In this document: positions 39,961 through 51,065 of the stretch, one piece after another
Layout of the letters: the number at the start of each line of letters is the position of its first letter
Position numbering within the stretch: the first letter of the stretch is position 1
Assembly: GCA_964019425.1 (NCBI GenBank)
Contig: OZ025786.1
Coordinates: 992,001 to 1,056,000, forward strand
Direction: 5' to 3'
Origin: Flectonema sp. DT1601
Lineage: Eukaryota; Euglenozoa; Diplonemea; Diplonemida; Diplonemidae
Length of the DNA stretch: 64,000 bases
Program-made: the position numbers and the translations under genes
The notes under the pieces: generated by a model
Databases searched by the model: none
Seen by the model: only the letters and a program-made list of their open reading frames with translations
What the model was told of the DNA's origin: nothing

Positions 39961-42900
39961 ATGACGGTGGAGGGGAGGGAGGTGGAGAGTGAAGGAGAAG
40001 ACGATGTGTCAATAAATGAATATCAGCTGCAACTTCAACTGGAAGTCGATTCTCAATCAATTGAGAGGAAGGTATTAGGACTGGCTGCGAGAGCTGTCTG
40101 CGTTCAATGTCTTAATTTGAGATTAATGAAACGACCGGCAAATGACAGATCTCTATTCCTATTTCGGAGAGATTCAGAAATTAGAAAAAAGATTTCATTT
40201 GTAGTCAACCACAAATACTTCACAGGAACCGTCTTAGTTTTGATCATTTTGAACTCTATTACTTTAGCTCTCGACTCTCCTGATAATAAAAATAATAATC
40301 ATCTTCAGGATTTCCTCTTCAGCTCTGAAATAGTTTTTGTTTCATTCTTCACTTTGGAAGCTTTACTTAAAATAGTTGCCTTGTCGTTTTATGGAAATAA
40401 AACTTCTTATTCAAGCAACTGGTGGAATCTACTCGATTTCTTAATCGTCATCGTTGGTCTGGCTAATCTCATCTTACCCGCAATTGGTGGAATTAGTACG
40501 GCAAACGTCTCGGCGATCCGTCTTCTCCGTATCCTTAGACCCCTTCGAACCGTCAGCCGCATTAAAGGAATGCGTGCTATTATTCAAACATTAATCTTAT
40601 CACTGCCGTTAATCGGAGATGTTTTTTTGTTATTATTATTTTTATTGTTAGTTTTCGCCATAGCTGGAATCCAGCTTTGGTCGAATTCACTTCATCGACG
40701 ATGTTACGCAGACGATACTTTCATGGAACTTGACGCAAATGAAACATTCGCTTGTAGCACAATGGCAACCGGAAACACTTGTTCATTTAATTCTGTTTGT
40801 GGAGTTAACTTTGATGAATACAGTGTTCGTTACCTGAACTTTAATCATATGGGAACAGCTTTGTTATTCGTGTTCAAGATTATTTCACTTGATGACTGGC
40901 CAGAAGACATGTGGCTAGTCCAAGACACGAATCTTCACATCGTGTGGTTGTATTTTGTAGTTCTTATCTTGACAAGTTCATATTTTGCTGTTAATTTATT
41001 TTTAGCTGTTTTGAGTGCGATATTCACTGATAACGAAGCGACAGCACAGGTTGAACAACTTCGAAGAGGTCATCGAATGAATGCCGTAGTTGGTCTACTT
41101 CAGGGTCCTTTTAAAGTACCTGAAGATGTTGAATTAGTAAAACAAGAACAAAACCCTGAGGCTAATCCTGATTGGGATGCGAAATCTTGTGAATCAACTG
41201 TTGAAGAGTTACACAACACTCGTAAAACAGTTTTATCCGAAGGAGATAGAAATAATTCAAAGCCAACAATCAAACCAAAAGCATCCTTCAACAGATACAA
41301 CGTTATCTTGAGAGACACTGGAGCACTTGTGCTATCCGTACCTCGTCAGACTACTCAGTTGGAACGAACTCGTAAATTTCTTGAACGACATTTGTCAGCA
41401 TCACCTAAAGGAACTTGTTTAAAACGACGTTCATCAGGTACAGGTCTACTTGTTGCTAAACCAGAACCCTTTGCAAGACAAGGTTGTTTACGATTACTAA
41501 ATGATGGAATTACTGAAGTGGAAAGTATCAGTTCTGCATCAAGAAAATCAGCCAACGGTGATGACAGTTCAACAGCGTCAACAGACGAACCACATACTCC
41601 AACACTTGGAAACAATAATTCACTCGCAAACGTTCCTCATGTATTTGTTACTGGTCAAGGCATCACATTAGAAGTTCCTACTTCACCTGTTAGACTTTCA
41701 CAGTGCAAGTCAGCTAATATATTTAGAATCCCAGATACCGCCTTTCTGAACGTCGCTCAAACTCCAAGAAGAAGTAGCTCTCCAGCAGCACCAGGTCACG
41801 TAGTAGGAGGTGTTGTTGATGGAAGAAAACAAAGTATATGTCCTCTTGATGAGGGTGAACTAAATCGACTTCCTAAATTAGCAGGACTTGGAGGACTTCA
41901 TAATCTTGGTTATGATGAAGTAATTGTAGGCGAGTCACCATTAACAACAACAACAGTTAGTATCGAAGTAAAAGATGACGGATTCTTATCACCAACATCA
42001 CCTGTTGGGATACTATCTCCATCACATAGTAGTGGATCAGAATTAATAAGTCACATCCAGCCTTGTGTTCCTTTATTACAATTACCTTCAAAAGGTGTAG
42101 CAATTGAGGACATTGAGCAATCTGAATCCGACTTCTCAGAACCATGTGAGGCCCCACACGGTGGAGTTACTTGGCGTCGACGACGAAAAACAATGGCTCA
42201 CTCCATAGTAGCTGGTTCTATTATCCCACCTCAGTGGGAGGTAGCTGAAGGTCAATCATCATTCATGAGTGTTGAACCTGTAATGGAAGAACCCTGTATC
42301 GCTGCTGATCATGAAGCTGTGTTAAATTGTAGAAGAATTTGTTTACAAAAAGGATACGGAGGATTCGCAATACTCAAGGGAAAAGCTTTATTCAGAGAAG
42401 AGACTGGTGAAGAATGCCGTTCGATGCTCATCCCAGAACAAGGAGTAATATTTCACATGGTAACCATATGGGAAGAAGTCCTTGACAGTGACGCATTCCC
42501 AAGTGAGACTGCTCATGAAGAAGCAATCGCTGATATTGGACTTGAGGAATGTATTCACGAATGTATTAAAAGTGGTTATGGAGGCTTCTCAGTTCAAAAT
42601 GGAATCGCTCGCTTCAAAAACAGATCGAGTAGACATTGCCGTGAGGCCCTCATCTCATCACCTCAAACCCGTTTTTATATAATAAAAGGAGACATTGGAT
42701 ACAGAATAAGAGTTCGAGCAATCGTTATGCACCCCGCTTTTGAAAAAGTATTCTTAGCAGTGACTATTCTAAACGTCATGGCTCTTGGGACTGATCATTA
42801 TGGAATCCATGATGACATGGTTACGGCAATAGAAGTTATAAATACCGTTTGTACGATTCTTTTTGTTATCGAAATTGTGATGAAGATCGTTGGTTTAGGT

Positions 42901-45900
42901 TGGCGACTAACGTTCAGAGATCCGTACAATCGATTTGATGCTTTTTTATGCCTCGTTGGAATTCCTCAACTGATTGCTACTTACGCATTAAGTAACAGCA
43001 GCGGAGGAGGAGGAAATGTGTTGTCTATTTTTAGAATGCTCAGAGTTGCTCGAGTACTCCGTTTGGGGAGGCGATGGGTTCGTCTTCGAAACACTATTTG
43101 GATCGTAGCAGAGAGTATTTCAGCAGTCGCGTATCTCTCATTGTTGTTATTATTAATTTTATTTATTTATTGTGTTCTTGGAATGCAGTTGTTTGGAGAA
43201 TCATTGTCGGCAACAGACTCCAGACTTACGTTTTCATCTTTGTGGAGGTCTTTATTGACTGTTTTTGTTGTTGTAACTGGTGAGGGATGGGTCAAAATAA
43301 TGAGAAGCACAATGGAAGCAACGTCTTGGTCTGCAGCATTTTACTTCGTATCGCTATTTGTGATAGGTAGATATATTATATTGAATTTGTTTATTGCGAT
43401 CATTATTGAAAAATTTCAAAATAAAAAAACCGACGAGCTGCTAAACGAAATGGAACACGAAGAAAAAGATTGGGAAACAACAGTAGCCTCTGACACTGAG
43501 GAAGTCTCTGATGGAAGTGAAGCAGGAACGGAGGCTCCAAAAACTGAAAGGAGAGTAAGATCAGTTTTTGAGTTAAAACTACAGGGTGATTCATCACCTA
43601 AAGTATCTCAAAACGCTGACCAATCGTGTGATGCTTGTCCAGACTATGAAAGTGAAGCTGACACAGTTGATGGGCCTTCAGACACCGGAACCGCCAGTCC
43701 TCAAGATCGAAGAGAGTCAAGTCAATCAAAATCATCTGATAAAGACATTGCGGTAATCAAACCTACTCCATCGTATTTTGGAGAAAAAACGTGTGGCTGT
43801 CTCGCTCACGATGGTGCTGTTCGAATGTGGTTGACTCCAATTGTTACGTCAACTGCTTGTGATCGAGCGATTGTTTGTTTGATTGTTTTGAATTTATTTT
43901 TATTAGCAGCTGAAAATCCAAAAACTAGAAAAGATTTTTCATCTGGGTTTTATTATGCTGACTTAGCATTCACGATTGTGTTCGTAGTAGAGCTAATCGC
44001 AAAAATAAGTGTTTTTGGTATTTGGAGTGCACCGCACGCTTACTTAAAAGATTTATGGAACTGCGTTGATTTCGTCGTCGTCCTCACATCTTTATTAGGT
44101 TTGTTTGAATCGACCTTTCAGTTAATGAGATCGTTTCGTGTTTTCCGACTGGTCATTCGATCTGAAAACGCAAAAGTTGTTTTATACGCCACCGTCGGCT
44201 CAATCACTTCCGTAATTAATGGTTTGGCTGTTTGCGGATTTTTATTTATTTTATTCGCTATCATGGGAGTTCAGTTATTTAAAGGTTCTTTTGTCGAGTG
44301 TTCAAACCGTGAAATCATTCACAAAATAGAATGCAATGGAACCTTTATAAATTCACTTGGGAATATGGAAGAAGCAAGATGGAGGTCATTAGATTATAGT
44401 TTTGATCATCTTGGTGTTGCTCTCTTCACATTATTCAAAGTAGCTCTATCTGAACGATGGGTTGACATCATGTTCGTCGCAATGGACTCTGACAACGACG
44501 TCATCGGACCAGAAATCGATAAGCGTCCAGTAGCTTGTCTCTATTTCGTTTTATTCTTCATTTTTGCTAATTTCTTATGTTTAAATTTAATTATAAGTAT
44601 TCTCATAAGTACTTTTTCTGCCTATCACGAAGCACGATTCGTACGAATTCACTGTGAAGAAGACCAAGACGGACTCTATGCTGGTGTTGGTGTTTGGAAG
44701 GCGGATATTGCAAAGTTCGAAATGATGAGACACAAACTTCTGACCGACGGTCAAAAGAAGTGGGTTCGTTCACAGCAATTACTCGTACAGGACATTTACT
44801 ACAGAGCTCCTCCTGATGATCCGAACCGAAGAAAAGTTTATGAAATCGTTGAGAGTGATAAATTTGAATGGGGAATTGCGGGAGTAATCGTTTTCAATCT
44901 AATCTTGTTATGTACTCAACACAGAGTTCCTTCTAGTGAGTATGTCACTGCTTTCAGCGTTTTAAATTATATTTTTATTTCTGTATACGTACTTGAATTC
45001 GGAACTAAAGTATACGCTTATAGCTTCGCAACTTTTTGGAAAGACAATTGGAACAGGTTTGATATGATTGTCCTTTTGGTGAGTCTAAGTGGTGTCTTTG
45101 TTGGGGAGTCTCTCACATTTTTTAGAGTTTTTCGAGTTGGAAGAGTTCTCCGTTTATTTCACATGTCGAAGGGACTTGCGAAAATGTTTACAGCGTTACT
45201 GTACGCACTTCCCCCACTGTTCAATATCGGTGTTTTACTTTGCTGTGTTTTCTTCGTTTTCGGTGTTTTAGGTGTCGATTTATACGGTGAAATCGATCTC
45301 GATTTAAATCCGTATTTAAATAGAAATTTTAATTTTAGAAATTTGGGAGAAGCAATCTTGTTGTTGTTTCAAATTAGTACAGGTGAGCTCTGGTTGGATG
45401 CCTTAGAGGGTGTTCGAGCAGAAGAACCTTTTTGTAATAAAGACTGCGGAAGTAATGTTGCGATTCCCTATTTTATATTCTTCATGATTATCGTTTCTTT
45501 TTTGATGGTCAATTTATTCGTTGCTGTCGTTCTCGAGGCCTTTCAAGATGCAGAACAAGTCCTGAGCAACGACAGTTTAGTTGCCGCATTTCATACATTT
45601 CGTGAAAGTTGGTTATCCGTAACATTTAAACTCCCTTATGATCAAGATGAGATGGACGTCGATCAATTCTTATTATTTATTAGAGGTATTCCTCCACCAC
45701 TCGGTCCGTTGTTCAAGACTGATGGATTCTTATTAAAATTGTTAAAAGATTTAAATATCCCAGTTGATACGAACTTAAGAGTTAGATACGAACATGTCAT
45801 CCACGGACTAGCTAGAAAGGTTTTTAGGATTTCACACGAAGAAGCACTCGACTTAAGTCACTTAAGCCACGTTAGAATCACAGATGAGATGTTTACCGTC

Positions 45901-46263
45901 GCTCACGTTCATTGCGTTCGTAAGATCGCACGAATCTGGAGAGACCATGTCGAAGCCAGACTGGCAGCTGCATCTGGAGAAGGTCAAAAAGAAGAAAGCG
46001 AACCTGCTGAACCAGAATTCCATCCATTCACTGCATTTAATGTTCCTGCTGAGGGTCGTTTTCGTCATCGTGGTTCTGACTTTCTGGGATCCACGTACGG
46101 AAATTCAAACGAACTGGGTGACACTTTCGATAGTAACGGCAAACTTGGTCACAAGAAACAATCTTCTTTTATTGAAGAATTACATAAGCGATCATCACGT
46201 AACTTGTTAGCAGTCGCTGGCCATCAAGTGTCTAAAAATATGTTGAGACCTCCTTCTGCATGA
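39961..46263 (+). CDS. Four-domain voltage-gated calcium-type channel, 2100 aa
   Basis: One uninterrupted exon, 31-nt leader. Four six-helix repeats are visible. S4 voltage sensors: RLLRILRPLRTVSR (about residue 185), FRMLRVARVLRLGRRW (1022), a weaker MRSFRVFRLVIR (1385) and FFRVFRVGRVLRLF (1718). The pore loops read SLDDW, TGEGW, LSERW and TGELW, giving a D-E-E-E selectivity ring. That is close to the EEEE of calcium channels and unlike the EEKE of NALCN or the DEKA of sodium channels. The long I-II linker (residues about 365-915) is Ser-rich and contains two copies of a cysteine repeat of about 60 aa, C-x3-C-x3-GYGGF...C-R-x-(M/A)-L. The C-terminal tail is of moderate length with no obvious calmodulin IQ motif. 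It probably conducts Ca2+ across the plasma or flagellar membrane. Confidence 0.9.
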   Translation: MTVEGREVESEGEDDVSINEYQLQLQLEVDSQSIERKVLGLAARAVCVQCLNLRLMKRPANDRSLFLFRRDSEIRKKISFVVNHKYFTGTVLVLIILNSITLALDSPDNKNNNHLQDFLFSSEIVFVSFFTLEALLKIVALSFYGNKTSYSSNWWNLLDFLIVIVGLANLILPAIGGISTANVSAIRLLRILRPLRTVSRIKGMRAIIQTLILSLPLIGDVFLLLLFLLLVFAIAGIQLWSNSLHRRCYADDTFMELDANETFACSTMATGNTCSFNSVCGVNFDEYSVRYLNFNHMGTALLFVFKIISLDDWPEDMWLVQDTNLHIVWLYFVVLILTSSYFAVNLFLAVLSAIFTDNEATAQVEQLRRGHRMNAVVGLLQGPFKVPEDVELVKQEQNPEANPDWDAKSCESTVEELHNTRKTVLSEGDRNNSKPTIKPKASFNRYNVILRDTGALVLSVPRQTTQLERTRKFLERHLSASPKGTCLKRRSSGTGLLVAKPEPFARQGCLRLLNDGITEVESISSASRKSANGDDSSTASTDEPHTPTLGNNNSLANVPHVFVTGQGITLEVPTSPVRLSQCKSANIFRIPDTAFLNVAQTPRRSSSPAAPGHVVGGVVDGRKQSICPLDEGELNRLPKLAGLGGLHNLGYDEVIVGESPLTTTTVSIEVKDDGFLSPTSPVGILSPSHSSGSELISHIQPCVPLLQLPSKGVAIEDIEQSESDFSEPCEAPHGGVTWRRRRKTMAHSIVAGSIIPPQWEVAEGQSSFMSVEPVMEEPCIAADHEAVLNCRRICLQKGYGGFAILKGKALFREETGEECRSMLIPEQGVIFHMVTIWEEVLDSDAFPSETAHEEAIADIGLEECIHECIKSGYGGFSVQNGIARFKNRSSRHCREALISSPQTRFYIIKGDIGYRIRVRAIVMHPAFEKVFLAVTILNVMALGTDHYGIHDDMVTAIEVINTVCTILFVIEIVMKIVGLGWRLTFRDPYNRFDAFLCLVGIPQLIATYALSNSSGGGGNVLSIFRMLRVARVLRLGRRWVRLRNTIWIVAESISAVAYLSLLLLLILFIYCVLGMQLFGESLSATDSRLTFSSLWRSLLTVFVVVTGEGWVKIMRSTMEATSWSAAFYFVSLFVIGRYIILNLFIAIIIEKFQNKKTDELLNEMEHEEKDWETTVASDTEEVSDGSEAGTEAPKTERRVRSVFELKLQGDSSPKVSQNADQSCDACPDYESEADTVDGPSDTGTASPQDRRESSQSKSSDKDIAVIKPTPSYFGEKTCGCLAHDGAVRMWLTPIVTSTACDRAIVCLIVLNLFLLAAENPKTRKDFSSGFYYADLAFTIVFVVELIAKISVFGIWSAPHAYLKDLWNCVDFVVVLTSLLGLFESTFQLMRSFRVFRLVIRSENAKVVLYATVGSITSVINGLAVCGFLFILFAIMGVQLFKGSFVECSNREIIHKIECNGTFINSLGNMEEARWRSLDYSFDHLGVALFTLFKVALSERWVDIMFVAMDSDNDVIGPEIDKRPVACLYFVLFFIFANFLCLNLIISILISTFSAYHEARFVRIHCEEDQDGLYAGVGVWKADIAKFEMMRHKLLTDGQKKWVRSQQLLVQDIYYRAPPDDPNRRKVYEIVESDKFEWGIAGVIVFNLILLCTQHRVPSSEYVTAFSVLNYIFISVYVLEFGTKVYAYSFATFWKDNWNRFDMIVLLVSLSGVFVGESLTFFRVFRVGRVLRLFHMSKGLAKMFTALLYALPPLFNIGVLLCCVFFVFGVLGVDLYGEIDLDLNPYLNRNFNFRNLGEAILLLFQISTGELWLDALEGVRAEEPFCNKDCGSNVAIPYFIFFMIIVSFLMVNLFVAVVLEAFQDAEQVLSNDSLVAAFHTFRESWLSVTFKLPYDQDEMDVDQFLLFIRGIPPPLGPLFKTDGFLLKLLKDLNIPVDTNLRVRYEHVIHGLARKVFRISHEEALDLSHLSHVRITDEMFTVAHVHCVRKIARIWRDHVEARLAAASGEGQKEESEPAEPEFHPFTAFNVPAEGRFRHRGSDFLGSTYGNSNELGDTFDSNGKLGHKKQSSFIEELHKRSSRNLLAVAGHQVSKNMLRPPSA

Positions 46264-49200
46264 ATCACTATACATCTGTAGAGAAATACTAAAAAAGATA
46301 GAACCGAGTCGTCTATCTCATAAGACTTCGAGATTTTCGAAGCAATTCTTTTATACCAGTGAGGCAGCGTTTAAAAAAAAAAAAAACAGGAAGAATTTTC
46401 ACATTGTTTTTTTATGTATAGTCAAGGCAAGCTGCTTAAGTCATGAAAGGCCTCACTCATTCACTATAGAAAAAAAAGAAAAAAAAAAATTGGCATCCAC
46501 AAAATGCGAAACGAGGGGGAAGAAGAGAGCTTTGAGCCTGCAAATATTTTTTTTTGTAAAGCTGCTGTTGTGCGTTTAAAAAAAGGAAAACTTTTTTTTT
46601 CCAAAGAAATTGTGTTATAAAAAAGCGTGGCAGCTGCTGAGCAAAAAAAAAAAAAAAAAAATAAAGCGACCCTCGACCGTTGTTATGTTTGGAAGTGCCA
46701 TGCGATTTGTATAGTAGCATTATCAAAAAAAGAAAAAAGAATTACCCACTCTTAGTACCTCCCCCATATTCAGCAATCGCCTTTGTGTTATTAAGGGATA
46801 GGTTTCTTATAAACAGTTTTTTTTTTTTTTTCTTTCCCTTTCTTTCCCATTTCGTATTTTCTACTGTTTTTGACCATTTTTCTTTGTATTATTATGGTTT
46901 GTTATGTTTTTTTTTTTTTTTTTTTTTTGAAAGTGTTCCTTCCCTATGAAAAGGTTGTTTTGTCAAAAAAAAAAAAAAAAAATATTCTTTCTATTTGTGT
47001 CAGGGTTCTCGTTCAAAAAAAAAAAATTATCTTCTCTTCTCGTTATGAAATAAAAAACAGCACTTCAATCAACCAAACAAAAAAAGGAAAAACCCCCTCC
47101 TTGAATTCATAGCAATCGTTATGTCAATATGATACAATACAATGTGTATGTTACAAATGTAAACACAGTAATTAAAAAAAAAAAAAAAAAGCCAACAACA
47201 ATAAATCTCCCCCGAACTCGGTGTGGATATATAAAACTGAGATGGTATTATCCAAATCGGTTTATAGATTTGTAGAAAAATAAACTTCGGATTCAAACGA
47301 GTGACAGTTTTTTGAAATTGCCAACAGTTTAGTTGTTGTTTTTCAGAAGAGTCTCTCGAATCTTTTTGGGTTTTGTTTCCTCTCTTTATATAAAATAGTT
47401 AAATTAAAGGGAAAAAAAAAAAAAAAAAAATCATCGTAGTTTGTGTGATTATGGATTCCATTCAATTTGTGAACTAAATTATTTTATCTTCATCTCAAAA
47501 CAGATGAGATAGACATCGGTAATCTTTCGTTATTTTTCCCTCTTTTTTTTTTCTGTCAAGCTCCATTTATTATTTGTTTGCTTGAAAAGGCAAATCCTAT
47601 TTTTCCTTTTCCTTTCCCTTTTTTTTTTTAAAACCCAAAGGACCACGAAGACCACGTTAAAAACCCATTTTTTTTTTGGCTGTTTTGAAAAAATGGACAA
47701 AAGGAGAAAGGTGTGTGGGTATGACTTGATAAGTGGCAGGTGACGGACCCGCATCCACAAGAACACCAAACCTACTCCCAAGTATTGAACATTACTTTGT
47801 GTGTTTTCGCATTTTTTCGGATTCTTTTAGGCCCACTGGGTGAGAACTTGGGTGTATTTTCAACGCGCGGGTAAGGGGCTTCCTCTTAACTTTTTTTTGA
47901 TGGTTTAGTGTTGTGCGTGAAAAAAGTATCTAAAAAGGTATCCTGATGGGACGCAGATGTTGTCGACTTACCAAGATTTTCGTGGTGCTCACCAAAACAG
48001 GGATCTTCACACATTTGGAGCAAATAACGTCCTCACTCTCGTTTGATTCACTGTTGGAGTGGTCACCCACCTGGCAGTGTTGTATCTGTATGAGAGTTAT
48101 TTTTCATGTGAGGGTTTATGTTCCCTGGCTAACAAGTTGAGTTGTGAGTTTGTTTTTGGGGAAATTAGTCGGTCTTCTCCCCGCACTTCTTGAGGAGTGT
48201 GAACACATTGAGGATAGAAGTCTCCAGTAAGTACTTAAAGGGTTTGAATGCTCTGCCTACCCGAACCCTGACGATATCCGCTGATGTATACGACGAGCTG
48301 AATGTAGGAATATATATTCACTACTACTTATGTATCCCATTGTTGAGATCCTTGACCCTTCAGGAGCTTTCTTTAGATGCATCACCCAACCTATTCCGAG
48401 ACAGCACCGAGAATCCTTTTTGCGAGATTTGCACACCAAAGTCATTTTTCCCCTTTGCCAAAAAAATAAATTTTCTCCAAAGCCATACATAGCGATTGGG
48501 TGTTTTTAGGGTTAAAAATATTTTTGTATTATCATGCGGGGAGGTTGCCGTATTATATCTCTCTATTTTATATATTTTTTTTCTCATATTTTGTTCCGTC
48601 TCCGAACTCGATGTGTTTTCTTTTTTTTAATCATGAAGTTGTTTGTTTTGACAATGAGGGGGAAAAAGATATTTAAATCTAGTCGACCTTGATTGTGTCC
48701 GACAGTATTCTACTGACCCCTCATCGATTTTGATTTTAATGTCCTGATTTCAGGCAAAGTACTCCAGTTAGTTTAATTGGCAAGTTTGTTCTTTTCTTTT
48801 TTTTTCATTTTCTTTTTTAAAAATTACCCCGTACAATATTGCACTCTTAGTTGTAGACTGGAAGGGTTATTTTTTTTCATGTTCACTACTGATTCACTAC
48901 AGCGGGAGGCACTGCCGAACTATTTTTTTTGGTAAAAGTGTCACCACACTGGATTTTTCATTTTTTTTCTTGCTTCCTTCTGCATTGTTTTTTTTTTTTT
49001 TTTTTTTTTTTTTTTTGATCCCTTTTAAGGGGATTATTTTTGTTTTAAACAGCAGATTTGATAAAAAAAAAAAATATTTTCGACCTTCCTGAAGGACGCA
49101 GGAAACAACGAAAAAACAAAAAAGGAAAAGTATGAGGCAGCTGGCAGCCTCGAACAAAAAAGCCAACGGAAGAAAAAATAAAAAGATCAACTGCCATGTA

Positions 49201-49517
49201 CATTTTCATATTGTTATGTTTTTTTCTTTCTTCCTTGCTTTGTGATTTGCTTCCCCATTCCCCTTCAATAAAAACTTACCCCTTCGCTCGGACACGTCAC
49301 CAAACTGACGGAAAGGGCAGTGAAATAATTTCAAAAAAACGAAATAAAAAAAACAAATTCTAAACGAGAAGAGGAAAAAAAAGAACAAGAAGAATTCCGA
49401 CTTTGAGGTCTGGCTGTTTTGTTTGTCGTTGCACAAAGCTACGTTGTTGTTGTTTTTTTGATTATTTGTTTATTCATTCACTTTTTTTTTTCCCTCCCTT
49501 CAAAACATCAATAAAAG
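46264..49517. other. Longest spacer (3.2 kb); homopolymers and an antisense island
   Basis: No plus-strand gene is credible. Poly-A/T tracts are dense (46369-46386, 46644-46661, 46820-46834, 46906-46928, 46965-46982, 47176-47190, 47411-47430, 48986-49016). A homopolymer-poor block at about 47930-48450 has coding-like stretches on the minus strand, listed separately. The segment 49440-49520 is T-rich and leads to AG candidates at 49516-49517 and 49523-49524 for the RCC1 gene. Confidence 0.5.
47930..48450 (-). pseudogene. Antisense coding-like island, decayed, family unknown
   Basis: This block lacks the homopolymers of its surroundings. On the minus strand it contains protein-like pieces such as FKPFKYLLETSILNVFTLLK and SEDVICSKCVKIPVLVSTTK, the latter with a CxxC pair. 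The pieces are in different frames and no complete gene remains. It is either a decayed gene from the opposite strand or a fossil mobile element. It is not reconstructed here. Confidence 0.3.
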
Positions 49518-49566
49518 ATCCCAGAAAAACACTACAGTGTACGAGATAATTGTGTCACAATAAAAG

Positions 49567-50925
49567 ATGCTTCTTATAAATAGAACTGCCAGAAGGTTCG
49601 CAACTCACTCCGCCCCATGGATGAAAGGAAAACCTGCAAACATATACAAAAAACAAGAACATCCGAAAAAGAACATCACCCCAGGATTAGTCTTGTTGAT
49701 GACCGGAACGATGGGAAGCCTTCGCTCTGGAAGACTTTCGTTGATAAATATTCCTCAAGAAATTCGTGAAAAAAAATTAAAGAAAATGAAATGTGGATTC
49801 GATCACGCCATTATACTTCACGATGACTGTTCAATAACAAGTTTGGGTGATAATAGAAAAGGACAATCCTTTGCTCCAGATCCACTACATTCTGGGTTTT
49901 ATCATTTCACAGCAAATCATGATGTGGATACTATTTCGTGTGGAGCTAGATTCACATTTATATACAAAAAGGGAACTAGAAAATGTAGAATTGCAGGTCA
50001 CAATGAGTTCCATCAGTTATTTCATTCATCTCAACAAGATTTCTCAACGGATTCTCCATCAAAAACTTTTGGAATTGAGTGGAATCCAGAGATTCCTGTT
50101 TTTGAAGGAGGTTTTAATCAAATTAGTTGCGGTACCAATCATACCCTAGTACTAATGGAATCAGGTGCTGTATATGCATTCGGATGTAACCTTGATGGAC
50201 AATTAGGAACTGGTACCACCACCAGTCATAATTATCCATATTCACCAAAGTTTTGGGGATCTCATCAAATTAATAAACCTGTATTGCTGCATGCTGGTCA
50301 TGGTTGTTCGTTATTTATTGGGACTGATGGTAAACTTTTTGGTTGTGGAAAAAAAGATGAAGGAAGAATTGGCCTCTCTTGGGATCCGACAAAACCAGTT
50401 CAACTACTGCCAGCTGTTGTACCTCTTGAAAAAGACATTGAAATTAAAAATATATCTTCAGGGTTGTCACACTGTACGATAATAAATAAATCAGGGCAGT
50501 GGTACACTTTTGGAGGATCTCAGAAATTAGGAACAGCACCAGCAATGATAAAAGATAGCGCTGATCACACAACACCTTGGACACATCAAGCTCATTCGAA
50601 ACTATCATTCAGAGCTGATAAGCTTCGAGAAGTAGTAGTTTTTCCTGATAATAAAAACACTCCAACCCCAGTGAAATCATTGTCTTCAGGGAAATTCCAT
50701 ACCGTGGGTAGGACACAATGTGGATCTGTTTGGTGTTCTGGTTGGGGAGGTGATTCTCAATTGTCTTCAGAGAATGCAGACCTCCCTTCCAATAGTCGAG
50801 TTCTGCTGCATCAAAATAAAGACATTGTTGCCGCTGAGGCGAGCGGTTCAGGAACAATTATCGCCATCAACGCTACTGAGAGTACTTCTCCGAGCTGGAC
50901 TAATTTACCAACTATAACTATATAG
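49567..50925 (+). CDS. RCC1-repeat protein, probably mitochondrial, 452 aa
   Basis: Single exon. The N-terminus MLLINRTARRFATHSAPW is Arg/Ser/Thr-rich without acidic residues, as in mitochondrial presequences. Several RCC1-type beta-propeller blades are evident: ISCGTNHTLVLMESGAVYAFG followed by GQLGTG, HAGHGCSLFIGTDGKLFGCG with GRIGL, ISSGLSHCTIINKSGQWYTF, and LSSGKFHTVGRTQCGSVWCS with SQLS. Earlier blades (CGFDHAIIL, SCGARFTFIY) are more divergent. RCC1-like proteins in mitochondria (for example WBSCR16/RCC1L in animals) support the mitoribosome or fusion; nuclear RCC1 is the Ran exchange factor, and nothing here indicates that role. The presence of repeats is certain; the location is inferred. 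Confidence 0.75.
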   Translation: MLLINRTARRFATHSAPWMKGKPANIYKKQEHPKKNITPGLVLLMTGTMGSLRSGRLSLINIPQEIREKKLKKMKCGFDHAIILHDDCSITSLGDNRKGQSFAPDPLHSGFYHFTANHDVDTISCGARFTFIYKKGTRKCRIAGHNEFHQLFHSSQQDFSTDSPSKTFGIEWNPEIPVFEGGFNQISCGTNHTLVLMESGAVYAFGCNLDGQLGTGTTTSHNYPYSPKFWGSHQINKPVLLHAGHGCSLFIGTDGKLFGCGKKDEGRIGLSWDPTKPVQLLPAVVPLEKDIEIKNISSGLSHCTIINKSGQWYTFGGSQKLGTAPAMIKDSADHTTPWTHQAHSKLSFRADKLREVVVFPDNKNTPTPVKSLSSGKFHTVGRTQCGSVWCSGWGGDSQLSSENADLPSNSRVLLHQNKDIVAAEASGSGTIIAINATESTSPSWTNLPTITI

Positions 50926-51065
50926 ATGATGTTCTAGTTGGGAAGCCAAGTTATGCTGAGCAATGTGATCGCTTCTGAGTGAGTCTGAGTGGGTTCACTT
51001 GTTTTTTTTAACCACAATTGTAATTCTCAAGTAAATTATTTTTCTTCTCGAAGGTATTATCAAAA

